Assembly: GCF_921293095.1 (NCBI RefSeq)
Contig: NC_060252.1
Location: 4,216,001 to 4,280,000, forward strand
Direction of reading: 5' to 3'
DNA from: Ischnura elegans
Lineage: Eukaryota > Arthropoda > Insecta > Odonata > Coenagrionidae
Length of the DNA stretch: 64,000 nucleotides
Every line of letters begins with the position of its first letter. The first letter of the stretch is position 1. Below, one piece after another: positions 24,201 through 36,100 of this stretch. The notes beneath the pieces were generated by a model. The model was given only the letters and a program-made list of their open reading frames with translations, was not told the DNA's origin and ran no database searches. The position numbers were made by a program, and so were the translations under genes.

Positions 24201-25274
24201 CAGTTCTGAATTGCAGCTCATACGCATGATATTGTATGCATTTAGAGTACAGGCCTTGAATAATTAGTATACAAGTGTCTGCATTTCACCTTGCGTAGTG
24301 ATACTCAGGCTATAGTTTGTATGAAATTATCATTGATAATGAAATCCATATCCAAATGATAACTATCAAGTACTTTTTCACAAATTTTTATCTCATTATA
24401 GCCTTTTTTGAGTCACATGATATCACATCTTTCATGAGTCTGGCTTCTGGTGATGATCCTCGAGTTGACACACATTTAGTGGATATTGAATTTGTGGAAA
24501 ACTGCTTGAAATTTTTCCTTAATGGATTAATTGAGAATTCCAATGTATCATTTAGTAATAGTGCTACACATGTACTAAATGCAAGCTAAAATGTATTCAT
24601 TCATTTAGTAACAAAAACCATAATTTATATGGTAGTCGTTGAAAATTGACCGGAATTATTTTCGAGAAAACAAGGGTTAAAAACACAAAATCCAACCTGA
24701 GGATAACATCAAATAACAAGATAAAACCTTTAACGGCGAAATATAATAAGAGTTGCGCATAGTAACGGAAGTACAATTAGCAAGCTTACCAGTAAATTTT
24801 CCCGCGAGACTGGTCAGGTCCAAAGTATCAAGAAAATCCCTAGTTTGATTATCCATATCTTCTCGTCTTCTTGTTCTAAGAAGAAGTGTTCTAAGAATAT
24901 AAAAAAAGTATTATGCCAATGGATGGCTATATTTTCACAAATGCTAGAGCAAACAGAAAAACCATTTACTTACCTTCAAGCACGCTAAACATGTGCACTT
25001 AAGAACTGTATGGCATTTTATCGCTAGATGGCTCTGGCGTAGAAGCAATATTCACCACCGAGTTGGCTGTGGGATCCAACTGTTGGATGAGCGATCTCTT
25101 CAAGATTGGTGTAGGGACCAACACGTGGACCCTACAACCAAGTTGCGAGCGTCCAATTTAGTTGGATAGTACACCCAATCGCGTTGGCTGCCGTGTCTTT
25201 TGCAGTGGATACTGCATCCAACTTTCACTTACCCAATAAAAATTGGATGCCACATCCAATCCTTTTTTTGAGTG
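21282..25274. mobile_element. CACTG-ended DNA transposon with subterminal repeats
   Basis: The left end is CACTGAAAGAAAAAATTGG. The right end, inverted, is CACTCAAAAAAAGGATTGG. Both are followed by arrays of TTGGATG / CATCCAA motifs spaced 15-40 bases apart (about 21297-21475 and 25060-25265). A two-base CA repeat flanks the ends (21280-21281 and 25275-25276). The CACTG ends, short target duplication and subterminal arrays suggest the EnSpm/CACTA group, with Chapaev-type elements an alternative. The 3.5-kb interior has no transposase I recognise. A 90-codon frame at 24317-24589 has no known motif. Confidence 0.7.
21971..22012. repeat. Perfect 16-base hairpin
   Basis: AAATTGTATGCATAGG (21971-21986) and its exact reverse complement (21997-22012) enclose a 10-base loop. 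It lies inside the CACTG element. Confidence 0.9.
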
Positions 25275-25276
25275 CA

Positions 25277-27744
25277 GGCATCTATAGCACGTCAGAATAT
25301 AATACAATTGAGGTGGACGCTAAATTAAGCATTCAACTGTTATGAGAGACACCGAATTTCCGCAAGTTCCAATCACAAGTTCACTTTATTTCAACAATAT
25401 TTCTACCCATTACCGTAATAACACGTAGAAATCAAGCATACATTACATTTACATGTGTTCTATATTACAATTTGTAAAGATAAATCGCCTGATATTACGC
25501 GATTCGCGAAAATTCAGTGCTTATGACTGAAATATCTCTAAATGGCTTCGGAGTGGAAATTGTGAAGATATCAATTTCCAATTGGAAATGAGTTCAAAAG
25601 AGACTCATGAGCGAAGATAAGAATAACAAAAAAAAATTTTCAAAACTCAGATAGATCCGGGAACTGAGCGAGGGCTTAAGAATATCGATCTTCTTGAGTA
25701 ATGGTCTTTTTTTGACTGAATGTCCTTTTCGGGCAAAAATATGGAGCCCCAAATATGCCGCAGAGAAGATAACAAAAGACACTTGCATGCGGGCTTTGGA
25801 ATTCGTTAAGAGAATGCCACCCGTATTATCCATCGCAAAACCGCCCCCCCCTCCTCCCCATTTCAGAGTTCAAACTTGATTCCACGGTTTGCGGTCACGG
25901 CCAACGCACCCGACATGCTGGTTCGCACGCGACCCCTCGGGGACTATCAGCAGCGAATAAATTGGCTCGCTCTTCAAACAGAACGTGCAGTCATGTCTTC
26001 GTCGGAATCGGGCACTCTCGTCCAAGCGAGGGATCAAGCCCCTGTGACTCACCGACAGCGAAGAAATCGCCACAGGTAATACTATTCATATCGATCCTTG
26101 GATTTTCATGTTTAATATCACGGAATTTTTACGAATCATTTATCAGGAAAGCCTTAATCTGAAATATTAGCATATTGTTTCAATTATTTCATTCAACTGT
26201 CCATATTCCGGTCTTCTAAGGCTACTCGGGTATCCCTTTGCGTCAACTATGATGTGGTAAAAACGCAAAACGCCGCGAAAACTCCGGTGAATAATATTTC
26301 TTGTAATGTTGTGCCCTGCAAAAGACGCAAAAAAAGTAGGCCAAGAAAAATCCATGGGTCCAAAACGTAAAATTGTTTTATTCTACTAACACAAAATAAC
26401 ATTGACATTCAAACAACAGATGAAAAGCGGAATGCAATCACCTCTGAGGATATAAAAACATGCATGTGAATTTAAAATGTTTCACGAGCTAGGTATAAAT
26501 CAATTCACAGTTTTTAACGTATTCTTTTCGGGTTTTGGCCTCGTCAGTTAATTATGTTGGAATTATTGTCTTTTTATTTCGCTATTTTCTTCTTATTATA
26601 GAAGGCAAATGCTTTTATCCACAAAATGAATCAACGCGGCCAAAATCCGAAGAGAAGACGGCCATATATAAATAACCGTGGAAGCCTCCGCCTTTTGTGT
26701 GTGTCCGTATGTGAACAATTTATATAAATAAATAAATTAGGAATGATAGCTGATATTAATGGAGTATGGTGCAGGAAGGCCCGATTTTAGATGAGATGTT
26801 ACGATAAAAAGTGCAGTGTTTCCAATATGATAGGTGAGTTAGAATGAGAATATTTACAAGAGGATCGGCTAAACTTGATGAGGAAATTCGGAGAAGACTT
26901 TTTTCTCAGGCGATGTGAAAAATATCCTAATAATCTTCGTTTACCGTCGTAATATGGTGGAAGTGACCACGAGAAGAAAGAAACGAAAATTTGACTGCAG
27001 GACAGAGAATTTTAAAATGCCATTCTTTCTTCGTTCTGTAAAAGATAACCACGGTGTCTCAGTTAATTGAAGTAATGGCGTCATTCGTTATGACGACTCA
27101 TCACATATTTATTTTTTCCGTTGCTCCAACTTCGCATGGATTTAATTTAAGAATTACAAACTGTTGGAAAGTTTCGCCTTTGCATGAGCGTGGACGTATT
27201 TTTGTAATTATGCGTGCACGTGAGTGATTGATCACCCCCTGCCAAACCGAATAGAGGTGGCTCGCAGTGTATTATGTAGATGTTGAAGATTTAGAAACCA
27301 GAGGATAGCTTATGTAATGTCTGATGCTTGCTTTCTCGGTGAACTACCCATGTTACTGAGTGTTTCCTCTCGGGTATTACATCGGGTGAGTTTCTCTGTG
27401 TCTTCCCCTCTTACTGCACCCGCAAGGAGAGATAGGAAGAAAGCCTCACCCGGAGTGATATCTTTGCTGAGACCATTTAGCTTGATCGCATTCTGAATTT
27501 TAACGATTGCCAATTACGCCTGGTCTACGATTCGCGTCAACTTCAACCGTGATCTTTGATCCGCGACGGGATTGCTGCTCGTCGACAGTTGCCGCTCACG
27601 TTCCGCGAGCCTTCAGAGCTCATCCAACTATAGACTAATAGACCCGTGTGAATGGAACACATTGAATGCTGTGAGGCCAGCTCCTTTCGCTTGGGCTCTG
27701 CGCAATTCTCGGAGGATTCTCTGTTGAAGGTGTCACTCCTTGTC
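25277..27744. other. Anonymous stretch with one GC-richer patch
   Basis: A GC-richer patch at about 25850-26075 is open in more than one frame and ends in CCACAG|GTAATA, which could pass for an exon end, but no protein family is recognised. A second moderate patch lies near 27500-27740. The rest is AT-rich and featureless. Confidence 0.3.
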
Positions 27745-28110
27745 ACACGGAAAAAAGGTTTGATTAAAACTATCAAACTGGTGTGTTAGGGAGTATTTTT
27801 GTTAAATATGCTTAAACTCTGATGTAAATTATTAAGAACTTGATTTATTTTACCAAACGGTCTTGATATATTTCATCAAACATTTTTATATTTCATATTT
27901 TGGTCAAATGTACGAAAGAGTTTGGTAAAAATAACTGAATTTATTCAATACGAATCAGAGTTTGGTAACTTTATCGAAGTTATGATTAATTTTACGAAGG
28001 TGCTTGCTGGTTTGGTAAAAATTATCAAACTCTACATTGTAATGCAAATTTGGTTTGATAGAATTTACTAAGTGTTTCGTAATCTATCGAACGGTCTGTC
28101 GTTCCTATTT
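27745..28110. repeat. TTTGGTA / TACCAAA motif-rich repeat, transposon end candidate
   Basis: Starting at CACACGGAAAAAAGG the region carries many degenerate copies, on both strands, of a motif like GTTTGGTAAAATTATCAAAC. Such subterminal arrays are typical of some DNA transposon ends. No second end was located. A similar CACGGAAAAAA string occurs at about 30583, on the same strand, but without the motif array. Confidence 0.5.
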
Positions 28111-28564
28111 TGTTTATACAAATACAAATTTTCAGTTGAAAGATTCTTAAACAGGCCTAACATAAAAGATAGGTTGGTAGAAATTATTTCATTTTCATTA
28201 TTTGTGATGGCGATAACGTTTTAATTTTGTTTACGTTCATTTTTCTGCTTATTTCTGCTTTAAATTGCAATGTTATTTAAGATTCTCTGTCGATATTGTT
28301 CATCTCACCAGACACGCCTTTTCCGCTGCTTCAAATGCATCCCAGGCCGATGCATTCCCGTGCACTTCCAAGCGTGCTGCTCATCGCGTGATTGTGGCGC
28401 ACGTTTGACTCTCCTCCCGTTTGGCGCCACCTCCTCTCTCTCACCCCGTCCGAGATTTTTTCAAATCACTCAATTTTAAAAATGAATTGAAACTGCGCAC
28501 ACGGATTCCTGCCCAGCATTTATGTACATACGTATGATCTGAGGAAAACGATACCCACAGCTAT
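28111..28564. other. Anonymous stretch
   Basis: A modest GC-rich patch lies near 28300-28450. No domain or repeat recognised. Confidence 0.3.
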
Positions 28565-28690
28565 CCGTTTGGCAATGTACCTCCCTTTCATCTATCCTTT
28601 CTGTTGGAGATGGAAATATAGTGAAGCTTTGAGATAATGTTTCACGTGTTGCTATGAAAGATGTCTATTCTCAATGTGTCTGGTAATATA
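28565..28690 (+). repeat. Diverged copy of a LINE 3' region
   Basis: By eye it aligns with 37405-37530: both share a CCGTT(T/C)GGCAA start, a TTCTGT segment, GGAAATATAGTG or GGGAATATAGTG, then a GTTGCT/GTCGCT and AAAGAT(G/A)TCT block. Overall identity is only moderate. The copy at 37.4 kb follows a LINE RT C-terminal segment, so this is probably an old 3' untranslated piece of the same family. Confidence 0.5.
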
Positions 28691-29470
28691 AGCCTAATAA
28701 GCTTAACACCTGATTACTTTGTCTGTACGCCCGTGGTAGCTTTTGACGAAACGCGCTGCTATCATTTGTATTTTATTCAGTTCACGAATTAGGTTTTTCT
28801 ACGCCGTATCCCATGTGCTAGCTGAGTATTCAATACGAGTGCGAAGTAGCACCTCTCTTTAACTTTCCCGTTAGAAAAGCTCCGTACAACATGCTAGGCG
28901 AATCCTAGCATATTTAGGGATCTACTAAAAATATTTATTTTTGTGTTTAGACAGGTTTTACTAGATTCAGCATAGTTATATCGCTATTTACAGCGTTTCA
29001 TTCGAGAAAAAAGTCTTGATATATATAAATAGTCTAAACCGTTCGTGATATTGGGTAAAATTTAACTCGACCAGCCCTCCTGTCGTTATTAATGTGCACT
29101 CCAGAAGCTCCAATTCTTATGCTTCACAGGCCACGCCATTTCACTGAGAAAGACACTTTCATGTTCTTAACGTCTATTAATTTAATCTGAGCTCTCGTAC
29201 ATCATTTTATCAGCACCTGATAAATTGTTAAGTATATTCTCAAGATCATTCGCATTTCGTTCTGTGTCAAATTATCCGAATACAATTGTTATTGAAAGGA
29301 TTTCTGCTTAAAATTCCCCGTAGTTTTAATTATTTAATCGATTTATAAACGAACTTCCTTCATTTTGATCCAAGAAAAGTGCAGATACATTTACCTTACC
29401 CCTGAGGTCATCTTGGCTGCTCAATTTGGTTTACTTGTAGTATAATATTGACCTCGCGGCTGAGATTTAA
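28691..29470. other. Anonymous stretch
   Basis: No supportable feature. It may include further decayed LINE 3' sequence. Confidence 0.3.
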
Positions 29471-29473
29471 GCC

Positions 29474-30576
29474 ACCGAGTGCGTCAACAGGTTGCGGATG
29501 GTGGGTCAACATTTAAATATAGAGGTTAGCTGCGAGATAAGCGAGTTTACTCATCGAATTAGCGGACGAAAAGCGGCAGCATTCCGAGATGGTGTGGGTA
29601 TATACCTGGGTAAGATAGGCCCTCTAAATGATACATTACACCTGTGGAGATGCCGTGACTTGCTGATGGAAGGCTGCCAACAATTATGCCTCTTATCACT
29701 TGAGGGAGAGGGCAGCAGCTCTTCTTCATATGAGTGAAGGTGGAGACCACGGTGGTCCGTGCAGCGACACTCATTTCACTTCAGGCATGGTAACATTTAC
29801 TTTACCGGTTGTAGTACTGCGATGTGGAAGGCAAGGGGAAACCACCACATCATTGTCCCGAGGAGTCGCAGCTACTCCAACTTTTAAATAATCAGACATG
29901 AGGGAATTCTCTCAGGTAAAAAAATCCGGAGTTAAACTAGTCCCCCATTCGGATCTCCGGGTGGGGACTAACCGAGAGGGTGCATGGGTCAATTGTGATA
30001 AAGTTATGAGGATACGGAACGTGAAATCCCTTAGGTCCTGCGGTAAGCTAGAAAATCTAAAGGTGGAAATTCAAAGATTGATTCTCGACGTGCAAGGAAT
30101 CAGCGAAAAGAAGTGGCCTGAGAAGGGAGACTTATGGAGTGGAAACTATAGGATTATACACACAGGATCCCTGAACGGTAATGCTGGGGTTGGGATAATG
30201 TTCAGAAAGGGCGCTGGGATGCGTGTGAAAAGCTTCCTACAGTACAACGAAAGGGGAGTTATGGTAAAGTTAGAGACTAAGCCGTTAGATACCTTAGTGG
30301 TACAGGTTTACTTGCCTACGACAGACTACGAGGATGAAAAGGTTGGAGACGCCTACGATGATATCAGGGAAGTAATCAAACAGATAAGGGGTGAGAAATG
30401 TTTTAGGTGATTGGAAAGATGTCGTTGGAGAAAGGCAGGATGGAAGAATAACCGGAAAATATGGATTAGAAAATGGAAATGAAAGAGGAGAAAGGCTCCT
30501 GGAATTATTTACAGGGCTAGTAATTGCCAACACACCATTTAAGAATCATATGCAAAGAACATATACAGTCTAATGT
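29474..30576 (+). pseudogene. RTE-like LINE, 5' region and endonuclease domain
   Basis: The coding part (about 29990-30576) is an apurinic endonuclease domain of an RTE-like LINE. It shows the NVKSLRSCGKLENLKVE start, the ILDVQGISEKKWPEKGDLWS block carrying the conserved glutamate, a GNAGVGIMF segment, VQVYLPTTDYEDE, and then a GDWKDVVGE-type continuation in a second frame after a frameshift near 30395. The expected GDFN motif reads GDWK here. The copy stops abruptly after the ANTPFKN block and has no RT. Genome annotators often call this domain craniofacial development protein 2-like. The region 29474-29990 may be the 5' untranslated part; a related 5' segment lies at 43925-44106. Confidence 0.8.
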
Positions 30577-32842
30577 GATTGAACACGGAAAAAATTTCAC
30601 GACCATATGCATCATATCATAGATCCTCTACATCTCTTACCTTCCTGTGAATAGCTGTAATACTCTCAGACAAATACGGCAAATAAGAATTCTTCTTGAG
30701 ATTATTCAATTTTGGTGCTTAATCGTTCTCGGGACTATGTAGGAATATTATAAGCACTCTAACAAAAACGTGACGCCCTTGTTGAGATCATATTTATCAA
30801 ATTTTCTAGGCATTGGGTGAAATTATTCAATGATTGTGGAGACTCCTCAAATTCCAAAAAACATAAACTTCATAAATTATCCAAGTAAAACAAATTAACA
30901 CATTGTAATAAATTTTATTTACCATATTATTCATTGATATTGCTTATTAAAATCAGTTCACACAGATATTTAAACTAAGTCAATTCATGAGTATGAATAA
31001 AAAATTTCAGACAGCAGACGGATAGACTTATTTATGCAATAACTCACATATAACTAACTATTGTAGCTCCAGGAAATATAAGTTCACTAATTTAATATTG
31101 AAGCCAATACTATAAGACTTTTTTAAGATTTACATGGACCAATTTTTCAAATACAAAATTTTAAATAATTGTTTCGGAAAAATAATAACGATTTAATGAT
31201 GAATGTTTAACTGAAGATATTTATCGATTTGGAAATTAAAACAATCTGCAATATAAATACGGGTACGGGCGGGAAAAATTGTTAACGAGGCACCATGTTG
31301 GTGTCGCTTATGGGAACCAGGCTGTGGGAATGGAGGAATGAGTGACTTGCACGGAATGCATGGCTGACATTTAAGTGCCAGTGGTTCGATAGAAACTGCT
31401 TCACTGAAAGTCCGCTACACTCGGTGTACTACCAGCGATATGATGGAAGATAAATGTCAGCATAATTTTCGAAGCCACTCATTTCCTTATGAATGCTGTG
31501 TTATTATCAAGGGTGTTCACCTGTGATAAGATATAGGAACGGAAGGTTTAAACCGGTTGCCTTGGAAATAAAGAAATGAAGTTTTTGAAAATGAAATGAA
31601 GTTTTTTTATGGTCTCCGCGTGATTACAGAGTGCTTGCATTTTCCATGGTATGACTGAAATCTTTGCCAATATGTTTAGCCGGTATGATTCAAATGGGGA
31701 ATCCAATAATTTGGGAGACATCTTCTCAATAAATGACTTTGGATTAGAGCAAACAATTTGTGAGTGGGAATCACATCATGAATTAAAATAAATATGATAT
31801 AGAAATATACATAAATAAACGTCTTTTTTGGGTGATTTCCCCGTATTTTCTGAGTCACTTGCACTGGCGTTTCCCCTCGCGTGCTGGAGGCTTCCTGAAA
31901 GTGTAACGACAACAATACGAAGTTTATCTACAACCAATGGTCCGCGAAAGCTCCAATTAATTGGTAGATATAATTAGTTTTTTTTTCTATTTGAGAGCCG
32001 GGAAGCTTCCTGCAGGAAATGAAAATTTTAATTCAATTATCCCGGATATCCGTTACCCTCTAAATCGCTGAAAATTCATCCATTACACTTTCTTGTCCCC
32101 TGCAAATAGTTTGACGAACTTTCAAGTGACTCACGAAATACAGGAATTCAAACAAGAGAATTCAAATTAAAAATTCCACTCCGGAGCGGTAACAGTGAAA
32201 ATCCAAATAATTATGTGAGGGGGTGAGAATCCAAGGGGTACGAGTGATTTGTTTTCCAAACAAAGCTGAGTTTGCTTAGTTAGCCAAGGAATACCAATCA
32301 GTCTCTGTTCTGTGCTGACATTGATTGGAAAATAAAGGGGACTTTTAAATACGTATCTAGTTGATCTCGTTTGTCTTCTTCACCTTATTCCTGTTATTTT
32401 ATCCTTGTACCTCTTGGCTTCTCCCACTCTGTTTTTCTTACTTCAATGAAATGAGATCTTGAGTCGCAGTATTTTAATTTCAATCATAATAAAATTTCAC
32501 TAGGGAATAAAATTATCACTCTATTACTATCACACTGTATTAACTTTTCATTCACTTTGAAATAAAATAATTTTTATAATTCTCTTAACTTGAGAAATGT
32601 CTATTGTATGACTTTGGCTCCAAATAAGTCGTTTTTCAAACTGAGTTATAATAAAGTACAGAGCCTCTTTATACGAGAAATGTCGCCTTTCCTCTCAGGG
32701 AATGTAAATAAATTAATGGTATTGACTCCAGGGCCGAAATAACTCCTTATATCGTATAACATTTTATAACGATGGAATGCGGTATTCTAGTAGGTAATTG
32801 AGAGCGGGATTTGACTATAGAGAATGCAATGCTGGTTTCGCA
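30577..32842. other. Anonymous AT-rich stretch upstream of the sulfatase
   Basis: No coding domain recognised. A CACGGAAAAAA string lies at about 30583. If the sulfatase start region is nearby, its promoter would be here, but I see no clear core promoter. Confidence 0.35.
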
Positions 32843-32850
32843 GGGTGGAA

Positions 32851-32973
32851 ATGGCGGGCCGCATCCTCACCGCATTGGCCCTCTTGTGCGCTTGCGCCAA
32901 TCAGAGGGCTTTCGCTGCGCAGCGGACCGGACCGAAGCGACCGCACATCATCATAATCATGGCAGATGACCTG
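32851..32973 (+). CDS. Arylsulfatase B-like sulfatase, first coding exon
   Basis: Sulfatases of this group hydrolyse sulfate esters, for example on glycosaminoglycans, in lysosomes or outside the cell. The exon encodes 41 residues. Residues 1-23 form a signal peptide with a hydrophobic core ILTALALLCACA. Then comes KRPHIIIIMADDL, the start of the sulfatase fold, whose two aspartates bind the catalytic calcium. The ATG at 32851 has an A at +4 replaced by G (AAATGG context) and follows an acceptor-like TTTCGCAG (32836-32843), so an upstream untranslated exon is possible. An in-frame ATG at 32824 would add nine residues ahead of the signal peptide and is less likely. The donor CTG|GTAAGT at 32974 is canonical and ends in phase 0. 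Confidence is high because the next exon joins exactly at MADDL-GWNDV. Confidence 0.92.
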
Positions 32974-33085
32974 GTAAGTATATTCACCACCCAGGGCTCG
33001 ATTATACGGTATCAGGGAAACAAATATTCCACCGATATGTCTGTTGGTATAAAATCTTGGACAATCGATAGACGTAAACAATGTA

Positions 33086-33653
33086 CGAAGGTCATACAAT
33101 AAGTAATGCCCATAATTTTTTTTCTCGGAACATATTTTTTGTAAGAGTCAGAATTTGGGACAATATGCATTGACGTGTCTTGTTCATGACCTAATTTTCT
33201 ACGTAGTACCCATTACGTTCTAAGGCCTAGCGACAACATTTTGGGAAGCATGTATTCCATGGTGGTAAATTAAGCTCTTGTTTAGTAGGCGTTGCAATGC
33301 CGAGCGTGGCTGATCGTGGAGCTCTGTTTCTGCATCTGCTGCTGAGGCTGTAACTTTCTTCACCCATCGCCCAACTTCACTCCTACCAACTGCAGCGTTG
33401 CCATACACTGCACACAAACATTTATGGATGCTCACCGCGGTTTCTTTTTCTGTACACAAAAATTGAATAACAGCACGCTGCTTTTAACGTGAGTCGCGTG
33501 TAGACGCCATTTTGACGCTGTCTGCTATCTCCTAGAACGGTGACAAACTTCATCAGCGCAGAGAACAAACATCAATTGTGAAGCACCAATGAGGGCATTG
33601 ATGCATCAATGGCTTTAAAAAAATGTGCGTCATTACTTATCGAACGACCCTCG
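33086..33653 (-). mobile_element. Internally deleted mariner-like element
   Basis: The ends read CGAAGGTCATACAATAAGTA on the left and, inverted, CGAGGGTCGTTCGATAAGTA on the right. Both lie next to TA dinucleotides (33084-33085, 33654-33655), the Tc1/mariner target. At 568 bases it is far below the usual 1.3 kb. It contains only the start of a transposase on the minus strand. It sits in intron 1 of the sulfatase, about 110 bases after the exon 1 donor. Confidence 0.85.
33220..33490 (-). pseudogene. Mariner transposase N-terminal helix-turn-helix fragment
   Basis: The minus-strand frame reads KQRAVIQFLCTEKETAVSIH, then CLCAVYGNAAVGRSEVGRWV, and on to DAETELHDQPRSALQ. This matches the paired helix-turn-helix start of mariner transposases (as in SETMAR): an R-A-V-I-x-F-L opening, an AVYG block, an RWV helix end and an HDxPRSG-like linker. 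The expected G of PRSG is A here. The DDD catalytic region is entirely absent, so it cannot act as a transposase, though a DNA-binding fragment is conceivable. Confidence 0.8.
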
Positions 33654-33655
33654 TA

Positions 33656-34244
33656 TATCATCGCAAGCGTCATCCATTGGCCTGGGCTATCGCGAAAATC
33701 AACAAAACTCAGCGGTTATTTTATTGTCATCTGGATGATGCGGTCATGCGTATTTTTTGAGCATGCTACCACAACCTACTTTGCTTCCTGTTTTTTTTAA
33801 GACGTAGGAATTCACTGAATCAATGAAATATTTTGATTGAAATTGAGAGAGTTTTTATGTGATGTACAAGCTCTAAATATAAATTCAATGACAATAAGTC
33901 CAACATTTTCTTACAAACATAACTTGTTTTTTATTAAAACTCCCTTCATTTCCTTTTAAGCATTGTAACATTAAATTCTCTACTCATGTTACGATTAGTC
34001 TTTTATTCATGGATATCTACGCACTCATTTTACAAAATGTCTCCAACTTTGTGACATTATTGCATGACTTGCATGGGTAACCATTATAACAATTTTGAAA
34101 GTATTCGTAGGGGATCGGCTTGAAAATGCCACTTTTTTCGCTCTGATGGCATGGAATGATCCATAATCCAATGTGACGGGTTTAGAGTGGCTGTGAGAGT
34201 GTTAGAAGATTGAGAAAGAACGAACGAAATGTAGCACGATTATT
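33656..34244. other. Anonymous intron sequence
   Basis: Lies within sulfatase intron 1. AT-rich, with no supportable feature. Confidence 0.4.
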
Positions 34245-36100
34245 TATTTATTTAAATCATTTGTAACTTACAGGCGAGACACCGATTTAGAGTGAACATT
34301 TTAACAAAACATGAATTAGGGAAAATACAATAACAATATAGAAACTGACAGAGAACAAACCACCGGAAAGAGGTATTCAATAAAAATATAAAGAGGTAAA
34401 TATAAAATATAAAGAGGTAAATATAAAATATAAAGAGGTAAATATATAATATAAAGAGGTAAAATTCAATGAGCTGAGAAATATGGGACAGCTTGTATGA
34501 TGAAATTCTTGCACGACAATCGATGGAGGGTGCGAGTGAATTTAGAACGGAGGAGAGGCGATATAGTGCAAGGTAAATAGAGCTTGGTTGCGAAGATATC
34601 CGGAGTGGGAATGATAGACTAGGGTAGGGAGAGCGAGCGTGTGGAACGAGTTGCTATCCTAAAATTCAGCGGAGAAAGGAGTTCAGGGCAACAAGAAGCC
34701 GAGGTTAAGACATTATGAATAAATTTTAAATCCGAAAAAGTCTAGGGTTCTGCAGGTTAGAAAAAGAGAGAGAGAAGACAACAAAGCATCAGAAGACATA
34801 TCGCGCAAATATTGGACTCTTTACCTTCGTTCAATGGTATTAGGCTCAACTATGTGGAAGTTAATATTCGAAAACATTTCCGACTCTACACCCAACTATT
34901 TTGGCAAAGAAGTGAGGGTTGCTATCAAGGGATTAGTGGGGACTAACATGGACCAAATTGGAGAGCAATATAAAACTATGGGAAGGACAACGGTTGAAAG
35001 TGCAATGAGATGTATAATTTCCGTAAAGCGGTAAAAAAAAGCCTAACACAGACATGGCTTTCATTTTTACGGCCGGAATGTGGTCGGAGTAATTTATTGT
35101 GTGGTGCGTAATAACGCCCAAGTCTTTCACAGTCATCACTGTGATTAAGGTAGATGGATTAACGGTATAGTTTAAAATGATGGGTTTTGTTTTTAATACA
35201 TTAATCATGACGTTGCATTTTCTAGGGTTTATCTTAAATTTCCAAGTATCACACCACAAGGCAGCTTGATTAAGGGCAATTTGAAGATCTGTGAAGTAAG
35301 AAGTATTTATAATTTCCTTGTAAATCTTGCAGTCATTATATATAGAAGTGTATCAGTTTGGGAGGACAGAAGGTGGGACGAGAGAGCATTAATAAATAAG
35401 TTGAATAGATTAGACCCAAGGACACTACCCTGAGAAATTCCAGACGTCGCATGAGACCAAGAAGAAGAGCCACCAGCTGGGTTCCGGGGTAAAGAAAGCT
35501 TGAGAGAAGGCCAAGCAATCTGCCATGTGTACCATACTGCTGGCTTCGTTTATGAATGAGGAGTTGATGATGCAGAGTGTCGAAAGCCTTGGAGGAGTCA
35601 AGGTATACAGAGTCAAGTTGATTAGAGTTGTCGTTGAACATTGACCGTTGGTTGGTTGGCATGGCGTTGGGCATGATCTTCCCGGGAGGAAACCATGCTG
35701 CCGCTAGGATAAGTAAGGAGAGGTGAAATAGAAAATCCTGTTGAGAAAGATGCTCTCACGGACGGAAGAAAGTATTGGAAGCAAAGAGATGGGGCGATAG
35801 TTTGAGACTCCATCCGCTTCGGGTATCGGAATAACACTGGCGCATTTCCATTGAGGAGGGACGATTCCTAATGAAAAGCAGCGGTTGTACAAGAGGCTTA
35901 CATGTTGTTCGAAGGAAGAGGTGCAGTCGCGAATGAGTTTGGGACTGAGACCATCAGGGTCAAGTGAGTGGTTTGCAAAGGTATTGATAATCTTCCCTGG
36001 AATCTGTGAGTGTGCATGATAGAGAATTATTAGGTAAGGAAAGGAAGGAGTGGGAAGTGGTTAAGTACAGGTTGGAAGTAGTCTAATTGGAAAAGGATTT
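34245..36100 (-). pseudogene. CR1-like LINE with reverse transcriptase, multiply frameshifted
   Basis: On the minus strand the RT domain is readable in pieces. PPQWKCASVIPIPEADGVSN and YRPISLLPIL (about 35840-35700) are RT motifs 1-2. VYLDSSKAFDTLHHQLL (about 35600) is the motif A block. TWKFKINPRKCNVM (about 35245) and DLGVITHHTINYSDHI (about 35125) follow the missing catalytic YADD block. A further YISLCT...LYCSPIW-like stretch (about 35035-34960) is the post-RT region. Stops and shifts make it non-functional. A TTTA-rich run at about 34235-34250 would be its 3' tail region. It lies in sulfatase intron 1, antisense to the gene. The 5' limit near 36100 is approximate. Confidence 0.8.
34387..34465. 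repeat. 21-base tandem repeat, about 3.8 copies
   Basis: The unit TATAAAGAGGTAAATATAAAA is repeated head to tail with few changes. It lies in the 3' part of the CR1-like LINE. Confidence 0.92.

Noticed and set aside
34834..35034. Plus-strand 66-codon frame
   Set aside because: It overlaps, on the opposite strand, the post-RT part of a minus-strand LINE, which explains the sequence better.
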